Source: Ochotona curzoniae
Taxonomy: Eukaryota; Chordata; Mammalia; Lagomorpha; Ochotonidae
Direction: 5' to 3'
Assembly (NCBI RefSeq): GCF_017591425.1
Contig: NW_024467083.1
Location: 17,351,001 to 17,415,000, forward strand
DNA length: 64,000 nt
The position numbers and the translations under genes are program-made. A model generated the notes under the pieces. It was given only the letters and a program-made list of their open reading frames with translations, was not told where the DNA came from and ran no database searches. Shown here one piece after another: positions 57,283 through 64,000 of this stretch (position 1 is its first letter; each line of letters begins with the position of its first letter).

Positions 57283-57785
57283 GAAAAAAGAAAATCCGCT
57301 GTTGCTGCTCCATGAAGGAGAAGGGGCATTCTGGAGGCAGAGACAGCACTTGGGAGATTTTGTGGCAGGTGCCATTGGTGGTATCAGGACAGAAATCAGG
57401 GGCAGCTAGTTGTGGTAAAGTCTGGGAAACTCACAAGAGAGAATGAAAGGCTAACGCTTGACTAGAAGCATCTTCCTCATTGAAACAAAGAATTTCTTGT
57501 GTGCCTTGGTTAATATTAGTGATCTGACTTCTAAATGGAAAAGTGTGGGTTCTGGAACTTGATCACATGGGTTTAAATCTTGGCTCCACTCTTACTAATT
57601 ATGCCACATTGGACCAACTTCCTGTCTTCAATTCAGTTCCTTCAACACAGTGGGAATGACCGTAACATCTACCTCTAGTATTATTTAATTTTATTAATTA
57701 ACACAAGTAAAAGATGTACCAAACTGCTGACCATGGAGTAAGCACTAATTTTATCCACATATTTATATTAAGGCCTAATACTCCT
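57283..57785 (+). other. Intron 7 unique stretch
   Basis: Nothing recognised. Confidence 0.5.
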
Positions 57786-57789
57786 TTTA

Positions 57790-57883
57790 AATATATATAT
57801 ATATACATTATTATAATATTTAATAATATATTAACTATACACACATATAAATAGAAATATATATATATATACACACACACATT
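57790..57883. repeat. AT-rich, (TA)n and (AC)n tract
   Basis: (AT)n at 57791-57805 and 57857-57872, then (AC)n, at the tail of the next SINE. Confidence 0.9.
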
Positions 57884-58158
57884 TTAAATTGAAAGGCCAA
57901 ATTAGAGAGGAGAGACACTCCCCAAATGGCCACAATGACTGGAGCAAGACTGGTCTAAAGGCAGGAGCCAAGAACTTCATCCTAGTTTTCCACATGGCTA
58001 GCAGGGACCCAATCGCTTAGACCATCCTCTCCTGCTTTCCTAGGCCATTAGCAGGCAACTGGACCAGAAGTGGAGCAGACAAGACTCAAGTCAGCATCCT
58101 TATGGGGTGCCGGCACTGCAGGGTGAGGTTTAACTGCTATGCCATGGCACCAGCCCTG
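57884..58158 (-). mobile_element. CSINE, older copy
   Basis: ATTGAAAGGCCAAATTAGAG start to GCCATGGCACCAGCCC. Confidence 0.85.
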
Positions 58159-59438
58159 ATAGCTATCCTTCAATCTGGAAATATTCTCAGTATGGATTAC
58201 AACCATGTTACAATCCACAAAGTGTTAGCTCCTCTGTTACTCATAGCATAGTGAAGCAGTGACTGCCCCATTTACAAACAAGTAAAGAGAAGGTCGGGAA
58301 GTTCAGGGGGTTCCCAGGAGCCTGAGCTGGACCTTCTTTCTGTTAGGCGCTTAACTCCTCAGAGGGGATCTATGTCTTGGAGGACACTATATAGTAGAAG
58401 ACAGGAAAGGAGGGAGTTGCAGGAAGAGGTAAGCTTGTGAGTGGTTTGCTGTTTTGCCCAGGGCCGGTCCTACATAAGCCACCTTTCACTCCATCCAGCC
58501 AAATGCCAGCTGGTACCCAGCTGACCCGCCTGCATGAAACCTGAGCTAGGCCAGCAAGGTCAAGCTCAGTGCTTGGGTTAATCATTTACTAAAATCTCCT
58601 TAGCAGTGATCAGTGTGTGAACAGCTGCGCCTTCTTTCCAAAATCCAGGAGCCAGGGTGTCAGACTGAGCAAATTCTTGGCAAGCTGAGAAAGGCCATTG
58701 TGCACAGTGCGTTTTCTAACACACGACTTGATCTTTGTGGTGCCAAATTCCCAGGCTTCCGAGATTTGTTCTGCTTGTGCAACATCTTCCCCCACCCCAA
58801 ATTTCTTCTGACCGAGTCCGTGGAAAGCAGGAGTCCCTTGGCTCTGCCCATGCTACAGTGGACCTTCTGCTTGGTAACAGAGCAAATGAGCCAGAGGTCC
58901 TGGCTCTCAGCCAGTGGCTAGCTCCCACCCCATGTAAGATGGAGGCAGAGGAGACACGGAGATGTGCTGTTGAGGAGCTCTAGCAGTTAGATTCCCTGAC
59001 CCAGGAACTCACTGCAAAATAAGTCTTGTTACCTGGAAGGAAAGGAAAGATTCTTTGGCTCCTTCTTGCGTCCCCAGTGACAGGTGTAAGATAAAAGTAA
59101 CTCCCAAACATGCAGGTAATAATAATTACCACACACACACACACAAATAATAATAATGCTGCTTCCTTTTTTTTGTATCTACTCACTATGCAATGCACCA
59201 GGAGTATGCTGACCCCAAGTAATTACAAGTAATTGTGTTAACAACTGAGAGAGCTGAGATTCAGAGAGGCTGATGAACTTGATTGAAGTGGTGACACAGC
59301 TGTTAAATAATGAAGCGGAATTCAAACCCTGATCTGACTTGAAACTGATTCCACTATCAGGCAATACATACACCAACAAACACGGAGACAGACAGAGAGA
59401 GAAGAGAGAGAAGTGGAGAGATATCTTCCTATTACCTG
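58159..59438 (+). other. Intron 7 unique stretch
   Basis: 1.3 kb; short (AC)n at 59130-59145. No exon recognised. Confidence 0.5.
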
Positions 59439-59474
59439 CAGCTGACAGGAGTCATATTAGAAAGAGTAGTAGCA

Positions 59475-59788
59475 GGGGCCAGCGCCATAGTTCAGTAGAC
59501 TAATCTCCCAACCTTGTGCCACCAGCATTCCATACGGTGCCAGTTTGAGTCCTGGCTGTTTCACTTCCTATCCTGGTCTCTGCATATGTCCTGGGAAAGC
59601 AGAGAGGATGGTTCAAGACCTTAGGATCATAAACCTACATGGGAGGACTGAGGAGGCTCCTGGCTCCTGACTTTAGATCGGCTCAATTCTGGCTATTGCA
59701 GCCATTTGGGGAATAAACCAGTGGATGGAAAACCTTCTCTATTTCTCCTTCTCTGTAAAATTTTCCTTTCAAATAAAAAGAAACAAGT
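59475..59788 (+). mobile_element. CSINE, older copy
   Basis: GGGGCCAGCGCCATAGTTCAG head to TTTCAAATAAAAAG tail. Confidence 0.87.
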
Positions 59789-59814
59789 ATTAAGAAGAAA
59801 AGAAGAATGCTAGT

Positions 59815-60098
59815 AGAGGTTTGCACGGGTTGAATCCTCACTTGCACGGTGGCCGTATGTGTGCTGGTTTGAATTCCACCTCCAATCCAACTCCCTGCTA
59901 ATTTTCCTGGGAAAGCAATGGAGGGTGGTCTGAGTGCTTGGATCCCTGCCATCTGAGTGGGAAACTCACATACAGCTGACAGTAGTCATATTAGAAAGTT
60001 CATGACCTGGCCTAGGCTTAGCTGTTGTGGGCGAAATACAGCAGATGGAAGTGCTCTCTTTTTCCCTTTCAAATAAATAAATAAATAAATAATTTTTA
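59815..60098 (+). mobile_element. CSINE, older copy with foreign insert
   Basis: Ends with (AAAT)n. Within its body, 59973-59998 is a 26-bp copy (one mismatch) of 59439-59464, which lies outside any SINE. Confidence 0.82.
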
Positions 60099-60209
60099 AA
60101 AGTCCATGAAATATGTGTATCATGAAAAGTATGAATTTAAAAAATTTTGCACCAAAATGAATTATCATTTAGTTCAGTTTTTCACAAACGTTTGGAAGAC
60201 AGTAGGATG

Positions 60210-60534
60210 GGGCCTGGTGGCACGGCCTAGCAGCTAAAGTCCTTGCTTTGAATGCGCCAGGATCCCATATGGGCGCCGGTTCTAATCCCAGCAGCTCCAC
60301 TTCCCATCCAGCTCCCTGCTTGTGGCCTGGGAAAGCAGTCCAGGACGGCTCAATGTTTGGGACCCTGCACCCGTGTGGGAGACCTGGAAGAAGCTCCTGG
60401 ATCCTGGCTTTGGATCGGCGAAGTACCAGCCGTTGTGCTCTCTTGGGGAGTGAATCATCAGACGGAAGATCTTCTCTGTCTCTCCTCTGTATATCTGACT
60501 TTGTAATAAAAATAAATAAATCTTAAAAAAAAAA
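60210..60534 (+). mobile_element. CSINE with target duplication
   Basis: Perfect 14-bp direct repeats AAGACAGTAGGATG at 60196-60209 and 60535-60548. Confidence 0.96.
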
Positions 60535-60566
60535 AAGACAGTAGGATGAAGCAGACATGTAGCGTT

Positions 60567-60860
60567 TTAAAAAATATTTAAAGTTAGTATTAGAGAGAGA
60601 GAGACAAAGAGAGACCAGTCCTCTATCCACCGTCCCATTCCCTCAGATGGCTACTGCAATGAGGGAAGCCAGAAGCTTCATTCAGGTCTCCCACAAGGAT
60701 GCAGGTACCAAAACACTTGCTCAAACTTGGTCCATCTTCTGCTGCCTTTCCCAGGAGATCAGCAGGGAGCTGGATCAGAAGTGGAACAGCCAGGACATAA
60801 ACTGGCACTCAAATGGAATGAAAGTGTTGTATCTATCTGATACACCACAATGCCAGCCCC
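60567..60860 (-). mobile_element. CSINE, older copy
   Basis: TTAAAAAATATTTAAAG start, ends CCACAATGCCAGCCCC. Confidence 0.86.
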
Positions 60861-60873
60861 AACGTTTTTCTTC

Positions 60874-61122
60874 CTAAAAATTGTGTTTATTTTTACTTGA
60901 GCAGCAGAGAGAGAGACTGAGAGCTCCTATCCACTGGTTCATTTCCCAAATGGCCACCGTGGCTGGGCACTGGAGTCAGATGCTGAGAACCCAATCAGGA
61001 CTCCCACATGGGAGATAGGCACCTAATGCCTTGAGCTGTCTGCAGTGTCTCTGGCAGGAAGCTGGAGTCAGGGGCTGCAGCCGGGAACTCAGACCAGGCA
61101 CCGATATGGGATATGGACATCT
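60874..61122 (-). mobile_element. CSINE, older copy
   Basis: TTGTGTTTATTTTTACTTGAGC start; head end lost after CACCGATATGGGAT. Confidence 0.82.
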
Positions 61123-61795
61123 TGTTTGCTAGGGTCCATCTCTGTTCAGCATTTTTGATTACGTGCATGTCAAAGGTTAAAGATTCTGGGATGCTGGGAT
61201 TGAGGACAGTGGCAAGAACTACAGACCTTAGGTGGAGTTTGAAGAAAGGACAGCCTGGTTTGTCCTTGAGGGAAGGACAGATTCATAGTCTGGAGGCCTT
61301 CATTCTTGGTCTAGATTTGTGAGAAAAGTCAGAGAAAAGGCTAGGGATAAGAGAAGAAAAGCAATGTCCTAAGTTTTAGCAAGTTTTATTCAGCCCTTCA
61401 TGAATAGAGAGGCCACTTCCACAGTTATGGGGCAGAGACCCGTGGAGGATAATGACTTTCAGGGGTTTTGGGGTGGCAGTGGTTGGCTATAAATGCTATT
61501 TTCAGTTATAGTATCTCCAGCTGGTCCTTGACCTGGTCATTTCACACCCCACCCCACGGTGTCAGGCTCCCCGAGAGAGGTGCAAAGGAATGTCATAGCA
61601 AACCTGGTAGAACCGGAAAAGATACTGAGGCAGAGGGCAGGGTGGGCATGCCAGGGTTTTCTACTTCCTGTGATACCTGTTGGGGTTGTGCCTGGGAGCC
61701 AGGATTGGGGTGGGAGGGCAGCTGGAGGCCTGGGGGCAGGAGCCAGCAGCCAATAGCTCAGCCTTCAAAGACTCCTCCTTCCTTTGGTGATACAG
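61123..61795 (+). other. ELAPOR1: Intron 7, 3' part
   Basis: Repeat-free to the exon 8 acceptor; nothing recognised. Confidence 0.6.
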
Positions 61796-61884
61796 AGAAG
61801 GGCTCTTCCTCCTGCAAGGTGCGCCCAGCCTGCACAGACAAAGATTATTTCTACACACACACGGCCTGTGACGCCAATGGAGAG
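61796..61884 (+). CDS. ELAPOR1: ELAPOR1 coding exon 8
   Basis: Residues 318-347, [19 protein letters not shown] through CDANGE. It has three cysteines. The acceptor is GGTGATACAG, with a pyrimidine tract broken by purines, and the donor is GTGAGT. Phase 1 in, phase 0 out. It differs from human by Lys for Asn at residue 325. The preceding 7-kb intron holds many repeats and a purine/pyrimidine-asymmetric tract. Confidence 0.96.
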
Positions 61885-62896
61885 GTGAGTAGCGCGGGCT
61901 CTGAGCCCCTTTGTCGGCCCAAACACGTCATTCCCTGCTCTCCAGCTCCACCAGCTGGGGAGTGCCAATGGATCGCAAATCTGGAACCAGAGAAAAACCC
62001 ACAGACGTGCATGCTTGGCTGCAGGGTGGAGGGACAGAGGGGCAAAACATGATGACTTCATGTGTTTTCAGATCAGAAACTGAGTTCCTCTACCCAACTC
62101 ATGACTTCTCCATGAATGCTCAGTTCCCAAATCCCCATTTTCCATCCTTTGCCTGCTCCCTCTCGGCAAATGCATGGCTGTCTGCATAGAGCGCATCATG
62201 CTTGTCCCCCCCAGTGGCTGACTCTATGGGCTGCCAAAGGTCATTGACTCTGGCTTCCCAGCTCACTGGACAATGACCTTCCTTGTTCGGCTTCTCCCCC
62301 AGCTCATCCCTGGGCCCTCTGTCTCAGAAACAGCCTTTCCTTTGTAGTTGCAGAGTCGGCGAGTGAACAGTGCATTTTGCTTGTCATGCTGCTGTGCCAG
62401 GCCTGGGGTGACAGGCTGGGGAGCAGCGATGAACTGAGACAGGCTCCCACTTTCAAGAAGCTACTGATCCATGATGCCAGAAGGCTGTCAGGAAGACAAA
62501 AATATGTTTATGACCAGGGGCAAGCAGCAAGTGTACAGGGCACCAGGACTGGGGAGCCAGAGCAGGCCTCATGTTGCGGTCATCTGGTCCATTCAGGGTC
62601 CACTGATCCTTTACTGAGTGTCAGGCACTGCTACTACTACACGCCAGTCAATAAAACTGAAGGAACATCAGTCGTTGGAGAGCGGAGGGCAGAGAGAGAT
62701 GGGGCAGGTAGTAACATGACATATCAAAGGGTAATATGTGACAGGAAGACAAAAAAAAAAAAATAGTCAGAATTAGGAACTGGAGAATGGCGAGGGAAGC
62801 GACTGCATTGGACAGAGTGGAAATGGCGCAAGTTAGAGTCCCGTAGGTGCACTGGCTCCCACAACCGGCCGAGCAGGGCTTATTTCATTTCTGCAG
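61885..62896 (+). other. ELAPOR1: Intron 8
   Basis: 1,012 bp, no SINE; A13 run at 62751-62763. Confidence 0.9.
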
Positions 62897-63074
62897 ACAC
62901 AGCTCATGTACAAATGGGCCAAGCCGAAAATCTGCAGCGAAGACCTGGAAGGGGCAGCAAAGCTGCCTGCATCTGGTGTGAAGACCCGCTGCCCACCCTG
63001 TAACCCAGGCTTCTTCAAAACCGAAAACAGCACCTGCGAGCCCTGCCCGTATGGCTCCTTCTCCAATGGCTCCG
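62897..63074 (+). CDS. ELAPOR1: ELAPOR1 coding exon 9
   Basis: Residues 348-406 plus one base, [19 protein letters not shown] through YGSFSNGS. It contains the next cysteine-rich module ([18 protein letters not shown]) and two glycosylation sequons, N391-S-T and N404-G-S, both also in human. The acceptor is CATTTCTGCAG; the donor GTAATC is weaker than most in this gene. Differences from human include Ala for Val (residue 368), Arg for His (378), Glu for Asn (390), Glu for Gln (395) and Phe for Tyr (402). Confidence 0.96.
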
Positions 63075-63628
63075 GTAATCCCCTCCCCATTCCTACTTCC
63101 TGCATCCTGCCTATCCCACATCCCACCCTGTCAGCCACTTGGGTGGCTCCATGTGGGCTCTCAGAGGGGTCAGGTGAACAGGGTCTTATTCAGGACAGGG
63201 AGATAATAAGGACTAGTTCCATCTACAGGCCAGAGTCAGACCTGAGAATCCGTAAGCCGTATCTGCAAAGAAAGGAGTCGGGGAGATTCATGTCTCTATC
63301 AGTAGGAACATAGTCCATGAGAATTACATAACAATAACAGGAAATACTTACATGTGGCTAATGAGAAGGTGCAGTTCAGTGGAGCAGTAGGATGGTTGCA
63401 GTGTTAGAACGAAGGTTAGAGGTTGATATGATATGCTTGTTAAGTTCGTCATCAGAATGTGAATTAGTTGCACAACCTCTGTGCAAGAGTGTCCAGTAAC
63501 CAGTCCCAGTGGGCTGGCTGCCCACTCCTGTTGTTGTCACTTGTTGATGGGTCAGCAGCTCTGGCCAGGGTGGCCAGAGTCTACCTGTTCAAGGCATGGA
63601 TCTTGTGGTTCACCCCCACCCTTGTCAG
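63075..63628 (+). other. ELAPOR1: Intron 9
   Basis: 554 bp, no repeat recognised. Confidence 0.9.
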
Positions 63629-63757
63629 TTTGTACCCACTGCCCAGCAGGAACGGAGCCAGCTGTAGGGTTTGAATACAAATGGTGGAATATGCTGCCCA
63701 CAAACATGGAAACGACAGTTCTCAGCGGGATCAACTTCGAGTACAAAGGCTTGACAG
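63629..63757 (+). CDS. ELAPOR1: ELAPOR1 coding exon 10 (last visible exon)
   Basis: Residues 407-449 plus one base, [20 protein letters not shown] through [10 protein letters not shown], ending in phase 1. The acceptor is CCCTTGTCAG and the donor GTAAAT. The first codon is split G|TT (Val407) where human has Asp. The coding frame must continue in an exon beyond position 64000: nothing in the last 243 bases encodes the expected next residues. Phase 1 on both sides (129 bp) makes this exon frame-neutral. Confidence 0.95.
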
Positions 63758-64000
63758 GTAAATCACCCTTCTCCTTGCCATGGCTCAGCAACTCCCTTCC
63801 ACCTTTGCATGTCTTCGTTAAAGTGACATCAGGGCATACGTTCCTTTGAAAGTCTGCCCTCCAGGGCTTTGCACTTCAGAGATGAAAGTAGAGTGAGAGA
63901 CAGTGCATGCCATGTGCATACACACACACACACACACTTTGCTCTGAGAAGCAAAGTAGCCGCCCAAGTCCCATGCCTCGTGTCCGGCAGTGGCTTTGGC
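63758..64000 (+). other. ELAPOR1: Intron 10, incomplete
   Basis: Starts GTAAAT; carries a short (AC)n at 63919-63937 and runs off the window. Confidence 0.85.

Larger units (their letters stand above)
7355..64000 (+). other. ELAPOR1: ELAPOR1 gene body, 3' incomplete
   Basis: Ten coding exons splice into one open frame of 449 codons plus one base. The frame follows human ELAPOR1 (KIAA1324, estrogen-induced gene 121) as I remember it, nearly residue for residue in the conserved exons. The human protein is about 1,010 residues, so about 44% is present; the later cysteine-rich and mannose-6-phosphate-receptor-like regions, the transmembrane helix and the cytoplasmic tail are missing. Intron lengths are 38,283, 1,885, 5,279, 413, 497, 124, 7,008, 1,012 and 554 bp. 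Intron phases are 0,1,2,0,0,1,1,0,1, and the last visible exon ends in phase 1. All introns are GT-AG. Known role: a trans-Golgi/endosome-lysosome protein linked to autophagy, secretory-cell granule maturation and estrogen response. Confidence 0.96.

Noticed and set aside
61468..62052. 194-codon open frame on the + strand
   Set aside because: It is exon 8 plus translated intron on both sides; the splice sites at 61796 and 61884 define the real coding part.

Overview
The window is mammalian nuclear DNA, almost certainly from a lagomorph and more likely a pika-type (Ochotona) genome than rabbit. It is crowded with one tRNA-derived SINE family: about 60 copies on both strands, with Pol III A and B boxes, the core word CCCATATGGG, a CT-rich stretch and an AATAAATCTTT/A tail. 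This is the lagomorph C-type SINE (CSINE). The youngest copies have a head (GGCGCGGTGGCGCAAGTGG) that differs from the rabbit consensus as I remember it, which is why I favour pika.

There is one recognisable protein-coding gene, on the + strand: the 5' part of ELAPOR1 (KIAA1324/EIG121), an endosome-lysosome associated type I membrane protein. Ten coding exons can be placed to the base from splice sites, continuous reading frame and agreement with the remembered human protein: 7355-7507, 45791-45911, 47797-47989, 53269-53416, 53830-53910, 54408-54513, 54638-54787, 61796-61884, 62897-63074 and 63629-63757. They encode 449 codons plus one base: the signal peptide and the cysteine-rich N-terminal part of the ectodomain. 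The rest of the gene, including the transmembrane segment, lies beyond the right edge.

Layout: 1-6.9 kb is upstream sequence with SINEs and an antisense L1 3' end. About 6.94-7.48 kb is the CpG-rich promoter with exon 1, two X-box-like motifs and a possible spliced 5' leader. From 7.5 to 45.8 kb is a 38-kb first intron holding most of the repeats, a 3.9-kb block with an internal decayed tandem array, a solo endogenous retroviral LTR with a 6-bp target duplication, L1 fragments, microsatellites and a nuclear-receptor half-site cluster. From 45.8 to 63.8 kb are exons 2-10 with shorter introns.

No second gene, structural RNA gene or CRISPR array was found. Open frames outside the listed exons are chance, antisense or repeat translations, apart from one unexplained cysteine-rich frame at 31.9-32.3 kb. 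Family-level statements come from memory; no database search was possible.
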